Of a stretch of 64,000 nt of DNA, positions 1 through 7,609 are shown piece by piece (the stretch's first letter is position 1; every line of letters starts with the position of its first letter). Position numbers and translations under genes: made by a program. The stretch spans positions 10,243,508-10,307,507 of the forward strand of contig NZ_KB913037.1 in assembly GCF_000384295.1 (NCBI RefSeq), given 5' to 3'. Below the pieces are notes generated by a model, which saw only the letters and a program-made list of their open reading frames with translations, ran no database searches and was not told the DNA's origin. This DNA is from Amycolatopsis balhimycina FH 1894 (lineage in GTDB: Bacteria > Actinomycetota > Actinomycetes > Mycobacteriales > Pseudonocardiaceae).

Positions 1-136
1 GGGTGGGACTCCGGGAGATCCCCAGCTCGGTGGCCAGCTCGTGTTCCGGCGGCAGCTTGGCGCCTGCCGGGAACCGGCCGGAGCGGACGAACTCCCGGAT
101 CCGGTCGATCGCCTCGTCGGTCAACGACCTCGCCAT
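1..136 (-). CDS. GntR-family transcriptional regulator, N-terminal fragment
   Basis: The minus strand from the ATG at 136 encodes about 45 residues of a winged-helix GntR/FadR-type DNA-binding domain: a helix containing TDEAIDRIREFV, then a stretch containing AGAKLPPEHELATELGISR, the classic P-P-E-x-E-L-A recognition-helix lead-in. The rest, including the effector-binding domain, lies beyond the left edge, so the ligand and subfamily cannot be judged. FadR-type members usually repress neighbouring catabolic genes. There is an inverted repeat just upstream (158-195). Confidence 0.8.
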   Translation of the reverse strand, partial: MARSLTDEAIDRIREFVRSGRFPAGAKLPPEHELATELGISRSPT

Positions 137-157
137 CGCACTCCTCGGGCCTGGTTT

Positions 158-195
158 CCTGAGAGGCCACTCTAGCAGTCGTATGATGTCTCAGG
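158..195. promoter_or_regulatory. Inverted repeat upstream of the GntR gene, possible operator
   Basis: CCTGAGA (158-164) and TCTCAGG (189-195) form a perfect 7-bp inverted repeat around a 24-base AT-richer core, 22 bases upstream of the GntR start codon. This would suit autoregulation, but the spacing is longer than in most GntR operators. Low confidence. The rest of 137-371 shows no gene. Confidence 0.25.
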
Positions 196-371
196 CCGGG
201 GGTGCCGTTCGTCTTCGGCGATTTCGACAGATTCACCGTGATGGGGCCGCGGGGAGCGTCAATCAGTACCGAGGACATGTGATGTCTCGCCAGTCGGTGC
301 CAGGGCGTCCAGGTACTTCAGGAGCCCTTCGACACCGAGCGGGAACGTTTCGCGGATCGGCGCCGGCGACA

Positions 372-833
372 TCACGGGATCTGCGCCGCGAAGGCGATGA
401 CGAAGCAGACGAAGGCGGCGATCGCCGCCGTGGACCGCGCGACGTCGATCCGTTGCCAGCGCAGCACGGTGGCCCGCCAGTCCGGCGGCGGGTTGTCCGG
501 CTGCCAGTCGATCACCCGCATGTTGAGGGGCACCGTGCCCAGGAACGAAAACAGCAGGAACGCCACCAGCGCGGCCATTCCGGCCCAGCGGAAGCCGGCA
601 CCGTCGCCGCCGCTGCCGGCGATCAGCACGGCGGCACCGGCGAGAACCGTCGGAACCATGATGCCCGGGACGACGACGCGCAGGGTGCGCACGAGAGCGA
701 CGCGCGCGGCGACGTGCGCGTGGTCGCCGAGGCGGCGCAAGGCCGGCTGGACCCCGTACCGGACGACGAACTCCTCGCCGGCGAGGAGACCGGCCAGGGT
801 GAGCCCGGTTGCTTGCAGGACGACCGAAGGCAC
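372..833 (-). CDS. DUF1772 (anthrone-oxygenase-like) membrane protein
   Basis: A 153-residue hydrophobic protein with about four membrane segments: an N-terminal helix (PSVVLQATGLTLAGLLAG), one around VVVPGIMVPTVLAGAAVLIAG, one around WAGMAALVAFLLFSFLG, and a C-terminal AAIAAFVCFVIAFAA. Charged motifs E-E-F-V-V-R-Y-G after helix 1 and N-M-R-V-I-D-W before the last loop are typical of DUF1772 proteins, whose biochemical role is mostly unknown; some relatives act near polyketide oxidations. The GTG start at 833 is chosen because AGGAG lies 5 bases upstream. The longer open frame upstream is the shadow of the TetR gene. It is a likely target of the adjacent TetR regulator, since the operator at 847-874 sits directly before it. 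Confidence 0.7.
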   Translation of the reverse strand: MPSVVLQATGLTLAGLLAGEEFVVRYGVQPALRRLGDHAHVAARVALVRTLRVVVPGIMVPTVLAGAAVLIAGSGGDGAGFRWAGMAALVAFLLFSFLGTVPLNMRVIDWQPDNPPPDWRATVLRWQRIDVARSTAAIAAFVCFVIAFAAQIP

Positions 834-846
834 GGCGACTCCTAAA

Positions 847-874
847 GCTACAGTGACAGTAAAGTTACTGTAGC
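847..874. promoter_or_regulatory. TetR-type operator (nested inverted repeats)
   Basis: GCTACAGT (847-854) pairs with ACTGTAGC (867-874). Inside, ACAGTAA-AG-TTACTGT (856-871) is a perfect 16-bp palindrome. The site lies in the 58-bp gap between the TetR gene (ends 892) and the DUF1772 gene (starts 833) and overlaps the AT-rich stretch where the promoter should be. It is the best-supported operator in this end of the window. Confidence 0.65.
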
Positions 875-891
875 AAAAAGTTTGTTCTCGC

Positions 892-1533
892 TCAGGCAAG
901 GCCGCTTTCGAGCAGGGAAGCCGCACGCCGGACTTGCCCGGCCACGGTGGCAACCGCCTCCGCGATCGGCCGGCCCGGACGCAGGTGGGTGCGCAGGGCG
1001 TGCACCTGGATGCGCCACAGCCCGATGAGTGCCGCCGCGGTGATCTGGACTTCGGGATCGGTGGGCTCGAGCCCGGTTCGCGAAGCGAGTGCTTCGGCGG
1101 CGATGTCGACATACCGGTAGGCGACGTCGCTGCGGTAGGCCCGCAGCGAAGGTGTGTCGCGGATGAGGTCACCGAACCTGCGGTAGGTGGTGAGCGCGTC
1201 GTCGTGGTCTCCGGCCGCGGTCAGGGTCGTTTCGAGGCCGGCCAGTTCGCCGTCGAGGACCCGCAGCATCGCGCCGACCGGCGGGAGCGCGGGATCCGCG
1301 AGGTGGTGGCGCAGCGCGCCGGCCGTGGCCTCGAGCCGATCCAGGAGGAGGGCCTCCTTGCTCGGGAAGTAGTTGAAGACCGTCTTTTCGGACACGCCGC
1401 ACGCTTCGGCCACGTCGGCGACGCGGACCGGCTCGAAGCCGCGTTCGAGGAACATGGTCATCGCGGTGTCGGACAGCTGCCGGCGCATCGCGCGCTTCTT
1501 CCGCTCGCGCAAGCCCTCTTCCGTGCGGGTCAT
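892..1533 (-). CDS. TetR/AcrR-family transcriptional repressor
   Basis: 213 residues. The N-terminal helix-turn-helix is complete: RRQLSDTAMTMFLERGFEPVR, then VADVAEACGVSEKTVFNYFPSKEALL, the standard TetR signature with F-N-Y-F-x-S-K-E in the recognition helix and linker. The C-terminal two thirds is an all-helical ligand/dimerisation domain resembling the MftR-like C-terminal group. It probably represses the DUF1772 gene 58 bases downstream through the palindrome at 847-874, and perhaps itself. The ATG at 1533 follows the stop of the NTF2-like gene by 48 bases. The ligand is unknown. Confidence 0.9.
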   Translation of the reverse strand: MTRTEEGLRERKKRAMRRQLSDTAMTMFLERGFEPVRVADVAEACGVSEKTVFNYFPSKEALLLDRLEATAGALRHHLADPALPPVGAMLRVLDGELAGLETTLTAAGDHDDALTTYRRFGDLIRDTPSLRAYRSDVAYRYVDIAAEALASRTGLEPTDPEVQITAAALIGLWRIQVHALRTHLRPGRPIAEAVATVAGQVRRAASLLESGLA

Positions 1534-1581
1534 GCGCTCAGGTTACTGCGGTCACCGGAGAAATCCCGCCGCTATAAGGTT

Positions 1582-1989
1582 CTAGCGGCTGAATCCGGTC
1601 GCCACCGCGGCCGGCTCGCTCGCCGAGACGGCCTGATAGCCGGAACACAGGATGCGGAGCCAGTCGATCGCGCCGTCGCGCGCCGTGTAGTACGCCTGTT
1701 GCCCGACGAGGTGGTCGACGCCGTCGCGCTCGACTCGCAGCAGGTAACCGACGTGCCGGCAGCCGGCGATCCGGCCGGTCGTCACCGAGCACAGTTCGGT
1801 GATCCGGCGGCCGGGGCCGAACCAGCGGCCGAGGACGATCTCGCCGACGACTTCGGCGGGGTCGGTGGACGTCCAGTGACGGCCCGGGGTGAGGGCGGCG
1901 AAGTCGATCCGATCGGCCAGTACCGCGCGGAGCGCGGCCGGGTCCTGTTCGGCGAGTGCGCTGGCGAACTGTTCGCCTTCGGTGGTCAT
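1582..1989 (-). CDS. NTF2-like (SnoaL-fold) small protein
   Basis: 135 residues beginning MTTEGEQFASALAEQD, with the layout of a cone-shaped NTF2/SnoaL fold: N-terminal helices (DPAALRAVLADRIDFAALTPG), a W-T-S-T-D-P segment, then strands ending in a C-terminal AIDWLRILCSGYQ. Proteins of this group act as isomerases, hydratases or ligand-binding proteins; no catalytic set can be assigned here. The start at 1989 is 14 bases beyond the stop of the DsrE gene, so the two were probably co-transcribed behind the HD-GYP/LuxR gene. A longer frame reading through from 3300 is spurious. Confidence 0.7.
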   Translation of the reverse strand: MTTEGEQFASALAEQDPAALRAVLADRIDFAALTPGRHWTSTDPAEVVGEIVLGRWFGPGRRITELCSVTTGRIAGCRHVGYLLRVERDGVDHLVGQQAYYTARDGAIDWLRILCSGYQAVSASEPAAVATGFSR

Positions 1990-2003
1990 GGTGCTCTCCG
2001 GGG

Positions 2004-2471
2004 TCAGTAGCTGACGGTGGTGACGGGCTCGTCGCCGATCCACTCCCACATCGGGACGGTGCCGCCGAGGGCGGCGTTGGCGAGCAGGCCGTCGTCGTGG
2101 AGGTGGCGAGCGGTGAAGCAGATCGGGCAGACGAGGTACTGTGCCGATCGTTACCAATCCGACCACAGTCACGGCCGAATGGCTTTGTAGCAACGGTTGC
2201 GTGCCGCGCGGGGGTCGGCCTACTTTTGGCCGGATTGGTAAGGCCCGCCCGCGGCCTCGTACCGCTTGGCCAGGTCGGCGAGCGGCGGGCAGCCTTCGCA
2301 GGCCACCGCGTGGGCGAACCCGTCGAGGGCGAGCCGGACGGCTTCCTTGGTCAGGAACATCAGGGTCGGCCGGTGCTGTTCGGCGGCCCCGACGGCGACG
2401 AGGAACGCCACGGTGACCTTCTCGGTGTCTTCGAGTCCGGTGGTGAGGCTGATGACGGCGCGGGTCGGCAT
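2004..2471 (-). pseudogene. DsrE-family protein, disrupted by a 100-bp element
   Basis: The first 78 codons (MPTRAVISLTTGLEDTEKV..., with A-C-E-G-C and L-A-K-R-Y-E-A-A-G-G-P-Y) are a DsrE/DsrF-like domain. The element at 2139-2238 follows and ends the frame at 2220 after a few foreign residues. Beyond it the missing tail resumes: L-V-C-P-I-C-F-T-A-R then a segment with MWEWIGDEPVTTVSY, ending at 2004. Removing the element plus one TA (102 bases, exactly 34 codons) rejoins ...GGPY-LVCPICF... in frame. The cysteines on either side of the break, usually the sulfur-handling residues of this family, are separated by the insertion, so function is probably lost, though an 83-aa truncated product could still be made. 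Confidence 0.8.
2139..2238 (-). mobile_element. 100-bp MITE-like element, copy 1 (inside DsrE gene)
   Basis: An exactly 100-bp block shares 95 of 100 positions with 19853-19952 (opposite orientation in the window). It is flanked by TA on both sides (2137-2138 and 2239-2240), fitting a TA target duplication. The inverted repeat TTACCAATCCG (2151-2161) / CGGATTGGTAA (2231-2241) is perfect; one partner sits 12 bases inside one end. No transposase fits in this length, so it would be mobilised in trans if at all. Copy 2 has T-A where copy 1 has C-G in the paired arms. Confidence 0.8.
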
Positions 2472-2549
2472 GGCCGGCTCCTTGCGAGGAGGGTTCGGGT
2501 ACCGGCCCAGCCTCGCCGCGGCCGGCCGCCGGCGCATGGGGCGGATGCC

Positions 2550-4121
2550 TCATCTTCCGGCGGTACCGGGAAACGCCGTCGTGAGGCCGTGTTCGAGGGC
2601 GAACAGCCCGGCGCCGGTCCGGTTGGACACGCCGGCCTTGGCGTAGATGTGCTCGACGTGGTTGCGGACGGTCTTCTCGCTGATCGAGAGCGACCGCGCG
2701 ATGTCCCGGTTCGACCCGCCGCCGGCGAGCAGGCGCAGCACTTCGACCTCCCGCCCGGTCAGGCCCGCGGGGAAGGGCGTCCGGCGGCGGGCCGCGTGCC
2801 CGGCGGCGGACAGGACGGCGTCGACGGCGTGCGCGTCCAGCCGGCCCGCGCGCGCCTGCTGCCGCAGGATCTCGGCGGCGTCGACGGCGTCGCGCGCCGG
2901 CCGGTGCGGGCGCGGCTCGCCCAGCGCGTGGTACACGTCGGCGGCCGCCAGGAGCCGCGCGTGGGGTGCCAGTGCCGCGCCGGCCGCGCCGAGCGGGTAG
3001 CCGGAGCCGTCCAGCCGCTCGTGGTGCGCCGCGGCGACCGTGGCGACCTCCTCCAGGCCGCGGACCCGGCGCAGGATCCGGCCGGTCAGGTAGGGATGCA
3101 GCCGGACCCGCTCCCACTCGGCGTCCGACAGCGGGGCCGCCTTTTCCCAGATGCTGTTGGGCACGCCCATCCGGCCCAGGTCGTGGACGAGCCCGGCCCG
3201 CCGGACGAGCCGGACCTCCGGCTCGGGCAGGCCCGCGCGGCGAGCGGCCTCGGCGGCGAGGGCGGCGACCCCGCGGGAGTGCCCGATGGTGAACGGGCAT
3301 TTGAGGTCGGCGAAGTCGCCGATCGCGGTCAGCAGCTCGTCCAGCTCGGCGTCGCCGAGGACCCGGTCGCGGTCGGGTGCCTGCGCCAGGGCGAGCGCCC
3401 AGACGTCCTCGTCGAGAAGACCGGCGGCGATGTCCTCCGCCGCGTTCGCGAACGCGGAAACGACGGCGGGGTCGAACTGGCTGCCACTGCGTGCCTCGGC
3501 CATCGCGACGGCCGAGGCCACACCGCCACGGCGCAGGTAGACCTCGGCGACCTCGGCGAGGTGCACGATCCGTGCCTCGATCGGAAGCCGGTCACCACCG
3601 GTCCCGGCGGGCAGGCCGCTGCCGTCCCAGCGTTCGAACGTGCAGGCCAGCGCCGTGCTGACGGGCTCGCCCAGCCCCAGCCGCCCGGCGAGCCGGGCGG
3701 CCGAGGAGCAGTGGGACTGGATCAGCTCGGCCAGCCTGCCGCGGACGCCGACGAGGAACGCGGCCGTCAGCGCGCCACGGGCCAGGAGCCCGCGGTCCCG
3801 CCCCACGTGCGTGACCAGCAGGCGCAGGAAGGGCGGGCCGGTCCAGTTCACCCGGTAGGAGCCGGCCCGGAAGGCGATGTCGTCGCCGAACCAGCCGGCC
3901 AGTTCGTGGGAGTCGGCGTGACAGCCGATCCAGGCGACGAGGTTGGCGTAGAACACCGTGCCGCGCCGGCTTTCGTCCAGGCCCAGCCGGTCGGCGAGCC
4001 GGGTGGCGAGCACCGCCGAGCGCAGCATGTGCTCCATCGGCTGCCCGAGCCCCAGGTCGATGGCCAGCGAGAGGGCGGCGAGCACCTCGGCTCGCCGCGG
4101 CCCGTTCGGCGGGACGGCCAT
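2550..4121 (-). CDS. HD-GYP domain protein with C-terminal LuxR helix-turn-helix
   Basis: 523 residues. The N-terminal half is a degenerate HD-like helical region ([24 protein letters not shown]...). The central part is a clear HD-GYP domain: [17 protein letters not shown] supplies the H-D pair, followed by the H-P-Y-L-T-G-R-I-L helix and [11 protein letters not shown], the GYP signature of cyclic-di-GMP phosphodiesterases. The last 65 residues ([24 protein letters not shown], then [21 protein letters not shown]) are a LuxR/NarL DNA-binding domain. The fusion suggests transcription tied to binding or hydrolysis of a cyclic dinucleotide (inference). The start at 4121 has GGTGG upstream; the longer frame to 4208 is less likely. 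The DsrE and NTF2-like genes follow in the same direction. Confidence 0.85.
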   Translation of the reverse strand: MAVPPNGPRRAEVLAALSLAIDLGLGQPMEHMLRSAVLATRLADRLGLDESRRGTVFYANLVAWIGCHADSHELAGWFGDDIAFRAGSYRVNWTGPPFLRLLVTHVGRDRGLLARGALTAAFLVGVRGRLAELIQSHCSSAARLAGRLGLGEPVSTALACTFERWDGSGLPAGTGGDRLPIEARIVHLAEVAEVYLRRGGVASAVAMAEARSGSQFDPAVVSAFANAAEDIAAGLLDEDVWALALAQAPDRDRVLGDAELDELLTAIGDFADLKCPFTIGHSRGVAALAAEAARRAGLPEPEVRLVRRAGLVHDLGRMGVPNSIWEKAAPLSDAEWERVRLHPYLTGRILRRVRGLEEVATVAAAHHERLDGSGYPLGAAGAALAPHARLLAAADVYHALGEPRPHRPARDAVDAAEILRQQARAGRLDAHAVDAVLSAAGHAARRRTPFPAGLTGREVEVLRLLAGGGSNRDIARSLSISEKTVRNHVEHIYAKAGVSNRTGAGLFALEHGLTTAFPGTAGR

Positions 4122-4241
4122 GGACCACCACCTTCCCGCCTCGGCCCCGGCACGCGCCGTCGTCCACCGAGGACCACCCAGCGTCGCCCGCCGGCCCGGT
4201 GACGGCAACTCGTGACGAGACTCGGTAGCCCGGCCCCCAAG

Positions 4242-4294
4242 GTCTTGAATGACTCATTCAGGACCTCCGAAGCCCTGAATGAGTCATTCAAGAC
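4242..4294. repeat. Long intergenic hairpin, 21-bp arms
   Basis: Perfect 21-bp inverted arms at 4242-4262 and 4274-4294 (core TTGAATGACTCATTCA) with an 11-base loop, between the divergent HD-GYP and trypsin-like genes. The right arm contains the ATG used as the start of the trypsin-like gene. Similar hairpins occur at 15696, 34364, 48467 and 50225. Confidence 0.85.
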
Positions 4295-5910
4295 GTTCGC
4301 CCGGCGCCGCACCGCGGCGAACGCGTTCGGGCACCAAGGTCGCGGTCGCCGTGGCGGCTTTCACGGCCGCCGCGTTCCTCGCCCCCGCGTCGGCGAACGC
4401 GATCTCCGGCGGGCAGCCGGTCGCCGACGGCGCCGACCGGTTCGCCGCGAAGATCACCATGGACGGTGCGGCGTGTTCCGGCGCCCTGATCGCGCCGCAG
4501 TGGGTGATCACCGCCGCCTCGTGCTTCCCCGGCAGTTCCGAGCAGGCCGCGCCGCCCGCCAAGCCGGCCACGGTGGTCGTCGGCCAGGCCGACCTCCGCG
4601 GCACGAGCGGTCACGCGCTCCGCGTGTCCCAGGTGATCGCCCGGGCCGACCGCGACGTGGCCCTCGCCAAGCTGACGTACCCGGTACCGGGCGTCACCCC
4701 GCTCGCCGTCTCGGCCACCGCGCCCGGTGCGGGGGAGAGCGTGCGCGTGGACGGCTACGGCCGGACCGCCACGGAGTGGGTCCCCGACCGGCTGGCGACC
4801 GGGCAGTACACCCTGGGCCAGGCCACCGCGACGACGGTCCCGATGACCAGCCCCACCGGGAACGACATCTGTCTCGGTGACGCCGGTGGCCCGGTGCTGC
4901 GGCAGGAAAGCGGCGGCCTCCGCCTGGCCGGCATCGCGAGCCGGTCGTGGCAGCACGGCTGCCTGGCGGTCACCGAGACCCGCAGCGGCAGCACGGCCGC
5001 GCGCACCGACGACATCGGCGCGTGGATCACGCAGCAGGTCCAGCCGCGCACGATCCGGCTCACCAACCACTACTCGAAGCGCTGCCTGACGGCCCGGGCG
5101 GTGGACAACGTCAACGACGCGCCGGTGATCCAGTTCGACTGCCCGTCGGCGTTCGACGATCAGGCGTGGGACATCGAACCGAACGCGTCGGGTGGTGTGC
5201 TGCTGCGCAACCACGCCACCCAGCGGTGCCTGATCGTGCACGGCGGGAACAACGTCAACGGCGCGCCCGCGATGCAGTACGACTGCCTGCCCCAGTTCAC
5301 GGACCAGCTGTGGGACATCGTCGAGGTCGACGGCGGCGTGCAGGTCCGGAACCGGGCCACGAACCGGTGCCTGGTGGTCTTCGGGGCGAACCCCGAGAAC
5401 GGCGCGGCGGCGGCGCAGTACGACTGCCTGCCCCAGTTCTCCGACCAGGTCTGGGAAACGACCGCCGTTCCGGACGCCGTGCTGGTGACGAACCACGCCA
5501 CCCAGCGGTGCCTGATCGTGCACGGCGGGAACAACGTCGACGACGCGCCCGCGATGCAGTACGACTGCCTGCCGCAGTTCACCGACCAGCTGTGGGAGAT
5601 CGACCCGGTGGCCTCCGGTGGGGTGCTGGTGCGGAACCGCGCGACGAAGCGGTGCCTGATCGTGCACGCCGGGAACAACGTCAACGACGCGCCCGCGACG
5701 CAGTACGAGTGCTTGCCGCAGTTCGCCGACCAGCTGTGGGACCTCGTCCAGGTCCAGGGTGGTGTGCAGCTCCGGAACCGGGCGACGAACCGGTGCCTGA
5801 TCGTGCACGGCGGGACCAACGTCAACGACGCTCGCGCGGTGCAGTACGACTGCCTGCCGCAGTTGACCGACCAGATCTGGGACGTTCTCCCCGGTCCGGC
5901 CGGGCACTGA
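4279..5910 (+). CDS. Secreted trypsin-fold protein, catalytically dead, with six ricin-type repeats
   Basis: 543 residues with a signal peptide (basic RRTRS, then VAVAVAAFTAAAFLAPASANA). Residues 42-270 have the S1 trypsin fold (ISGGQPV start, CSGALIAPQWVITAASCF, RDVALAKL, CLGDAGGPVL). Two of the three catalytic residues are replaced: the His of T-A-A-H-C is Ser81 and the Ser of G-D-S-G-G-P is Ala202; Asp126 remains. Residues about 275-540 are six tandem repeats of about 45 residues with R-C-L-x-V, a Q-x-D-C step and a final Q-x-W, the ricin-B beta-trefoil pattern, enough for two trefoils. Probably a secreted or surface glycan-binding protein rather than a protease. The start codon lies in a hairpin arm (4274-4294); no better start is visible. 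Confidence 0.85.
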   Translation: MSHSRRSPGAAPRRTRSGTKVAVAVAAFTAAAFLAPASANAISGGQPVADGADRFAAKITMDGAACSGALIAPQWVITAASCFPGSSEQAAPPAKPATVVVGQADLRGTSGHALRVSQVIARADRDVALAKLTYPVPGVTPLAVSATAPGAGESVRVDGYGRTATEWVPDRLATGQYTLGQATATTVPMTSPTGNDICLGDAGGPVLRQESGGLRLAGIASRSWQHGCLAVTETRSGSTAARTDDIGAWITQQVQPRTIRLTNHYSKRCLTARAVDNVNDAPVIQFDCPSAFDDQAWDIEPNASGGVLLRNHATQRCLIVHGGNNVNGAPAMQYDCLPQFTDQLWDIVEVDGGVQVRNRATNRCLVVFGANPENGAAAAQYDCLPQFSDQVWETTAVPDAVLVTNHATQRCLIVHGGNNVDDAPAMQYDCLPQFTDQLWEIDPVASGGVLVRNRATKRCLIVHAGNNVNDAPATQYECLPQFADQLWDLVQVQGGVQLRNRATNRCLIVHGGTNVNDARAVQYDCLPQLTDQIWDVLPGPAGH

Positions 5911-5944
5911 GCGAAGCGGCCTGACGGTTCGTCCGTAGGACCCG

Positions 5945-5981
5945 GTAGGCGCCGGACGTCTTCGAGGCGTCCGGCGCCTAC
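5945..5981. terminator. Bidirectional terminator hairpin
   Basis: Arms GTAGGCGCCGGACG (5945-5958) and CGTCCGGCGCCTAC (5968-5981), 14 bp perfect with a 9-base loop, lie between the convergent trypsin-like gene and the minus-strand gene ending at 5978. Confidence 0.75.
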
Positions 5982-6601
5982 GGGCTACGCGGTGGCCGTC
6001 CCGGCACCGGGATCGGCACGGGCGGGTCGACGCGCAGCCGGACCCGTAGCTGCCCTTGCCGCTTCAGCAGGGGCTCGCTCCAGCCGACCAGTGACAGGGT
6101 GACGGCGAGCGAGCACGCGTCGGCCACGACCGATTCGATGGCACCCCGCCGCACCGCTACCGCGGTCTCGAACAGGCCGAAGACCAGGCTGATTTCGAAG
6201 GTGACGCGGGCGATCTCGGCGTCGTCGACCACCAGGCCCACGGAGGGCTGCTGGAGTGACTTGATCTCGTACGGGTCGATCAGGGTGACCATGACTTCGG
6301 GCTTCTGCGGCTGGGAAAGCGTGTCCTGCGCGGCTTTCGTCAGGGCCTGGTACTTGCCGAGCCCGGCGAGCAGCGGTCCGGACAGGCTCTCGTCGAGAAA
6401 ACCCAGCGCGGTTTCCAGGATCCTGCTGTTGAGCAGCCGGAAAGCCGGCTGCGGCAGCGTGCGGCGCCCGGACAGTTTCGCTTCGGCGATCCCGCCTCGC
6501 GGGATCCGGGTCAGCATCTCGGCGACGTGGGCTTCGTTGCTGCCGTAGCCGAACGCCATCGAGCGCACCGTCGTCCGGTCCGTGAGCTCAGGTGTGGTCA
6601 T
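5978..6601 (-). CDS. Hypothetical protein, last gene of a four-gene operon
   Basis: 207 residues that I do not recognise. There is no signal peptide or clear membrane segment. The N-terminal part (MAFGYGSNEAHVAEMLTRIPRGGIAEAK) is polar. The middle has V-M-V-T-L-I-D-P-Y-E-I-K-S-L, and alternating hydrophobic stretches (VTFEISLVFGLFETAVAV, SLAVTLSLVGW) look like beta strands. The tail is proline-rich (PPVPIPVPGRPP). The start overlaps the end of the upstream secreted-protein gene by 14 bases, so the two are almost certainly translated together. The operon gives no function. Confidence 0.6.
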   Translation of the reverse strand: MTTPELTDRTTVRSMAFGYGSNEAHVAEMLTRIPRGGIAEAKLSGRRTLPQPAFRLLNSRILETALGFLDESLSGPLLAGLGKYQALTKAAQDTLSQPQKPEVMVTLIDPYEIKSLQQPSVGLVVDDAEIARVTFEISLVFGLFETAVAVRRGAIESVVADACSLAVTLSLVGWSEPLLKRQGQLRVRLRVDPPVPIPVPGRPPRSP

Positions 6602-7016
6602 GGGGCACCTCCCGCACTGTCTGCCGGCCGTGGTCCCAGTGCACTTCCAGGGCCACCGAGTGGTGCCGGGCTTCCGGCCCGGAAGGTCCGGCTTCGATCC
6701 GCGGCGGGTCGAAGATCGGCCGCACGTCCACCGGCGACGAGCCGTCCCGGTCCCGTCGCTTCGGGCGCGGCACGACCGGCGGTGGCGGGTTCGGCTCCGG
6801 CTTTTCCGGTTCGCCGCCGGAGCTCACCGTGGTGGCGGCCGCCGCGACGGCGACCCCGCCGGCGATCGTGGCGATCACGCCGATCGTCCAGCCGGTGTTC
6901 TGACAGTCGGCGGGACTGATGAAGATGTCGCAGTTGTCGGCCGCCGCCGGGGGTGTCAGCAGGAACAGCGTGAGAAACGCGGTGACCGCGGTCAGCAGGG
7001 CGATCCGGGTCTTCAT
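6588..7016 (-). CDS. Hypothetical secreted or membrane-anchored protein
   Basis: 142 residues. A signal peptide (MKTRIALLTAVTAFLTLFLLTPPAAA) is followed by a short segment with two cysteines (DNCDIFISPADC), a second hydrophobic helix (TIGVIATIAGGVAVAAAAT), then a proline- and charge-rich tail (EPEKPEPNPPPPVVPRPKRRDRD) and a His-rich end. The topology suggests a cleaved signal, one membrane anchor and a flexible cytoplasmic tail. The start overlaps the upstream gene by 4 bases (ATGA). No family recognised. Confidence 0.65.
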   Translation of the reverse strand: MKTRIALLTAVTAFLTLFLLTPPAAADNCDIFISPADCQNTGWTIGVIATIAGGVAVAAAATTVSSGGEPEKPEPNPPPPVVPRPKRRDRDGSSPVDVRPIFDPPRIEAGPSGPEARHHSVALEVHWDHGRQTVREVPHDHT

Positions 7017-7609
7017 CGGGCTTTCTCGCCTCCTTCCCGGAGCAGCAGGACGGTGCCCGTTCCCGCGAGCAGCGTTGCGAGGAAGAACCTTCCGGATTCG
7101 TCGACCGGCGATTGGGGAGACTCCGTGGTGCCGCCGAAGAGGGCCGGAAGGTCGGCCAGGGAACCGTGGACGACGAGGAACGCGACGAGAATGCCGAAGA
7201 CCGGGGCCAGCAGCACGCGGACCCAGCGCGCCAGCAGCCGGTCGCGCACGGCGTAGAACGGACCGAGGGGCGGGTCGATCTTCGGGCCGAGGAAGACGAC
7301 GGCCGAGGCGACCAGCGCGCCGGCGGCGGTGACCGCGAACCCCGCCCCCGACGTCCCCTGGCCGCGGAGCAGGAAATAGACCAGCGGGGCCAGGGAAATC
7401 AGCAGGCGCTGAACCGGGACCGGTATTTCCTCGAGCCGTTCGAGCTGGGGGCGGAGCCGTTCGGCGATGCGGGAGCGCAGGACCGCGGCGGCGATCAGGC
7501 CGCCGCCCACGACGATGACGAACACGACGCTGCGGTGGATGATCCAGTCCAGCCAGGCCAGCAGCACGACATAGCAGGCGAACACGAGGATTCCCCGGCG
7601 CCCGCTCAT
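7013..7609 (-). CDS. Hypothetical polytopic membrane protein
   Basis: 198 residues with about five hydrophobic segments: ILVFACYVVLLAWLDWII, SVVFVIVVGGGLIAAAVL, LLISLAPLVYFLL, FAVTAAGALVASAVVFLG and VLLAPVFGILVAFLVV, plus a C-terminal FFLATLLAGTGTVLLL. The ATG at 7609 overlaps the stop of the frameshifted upstream gene by 4 bases, and its own stop overlaps the next start by 4 bases. The longer reading to 7798 is the shadow of the upstream gene. No family recognised. It could work with the secreted partner encoded next. Confidence 0.65.
   Translation of the reverse strand: MSGRRGILVFACYVVLLAWLDWIIHRSVVFVIVVGGGLIAAAVLRSRIAERLRPQLERLEEIPVPVQRLLISLAPLVYFLLRGQGTSGAGFAVTAAGALVASAVVFLGPKIDPPLGPFYAVRDRLLARWVRVLLAPVFGILVAFLVVHGSLADLPALFGGTTESPQSPVDESGRFFLATLLAGTGTVLLLREGGEKAR

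Noticed and set aside
372..2010. Long open frames on the plus strand opposite the DUF1772, TetR and NTF2-like genes
   Set aside because: Repetitive Arg/Ala/Gly-rich translations without start signals or motifs. The minus-strand genes have clear families and ribosome-binding sites.
4212..4880. Short frames starting in hairpin arms (M-T-R-L-G-S, M-C-H-S-R and similar) at several hairpins
   Set aside because: They begin in the repeated hairpins and run out of frame through real genes; no domains.
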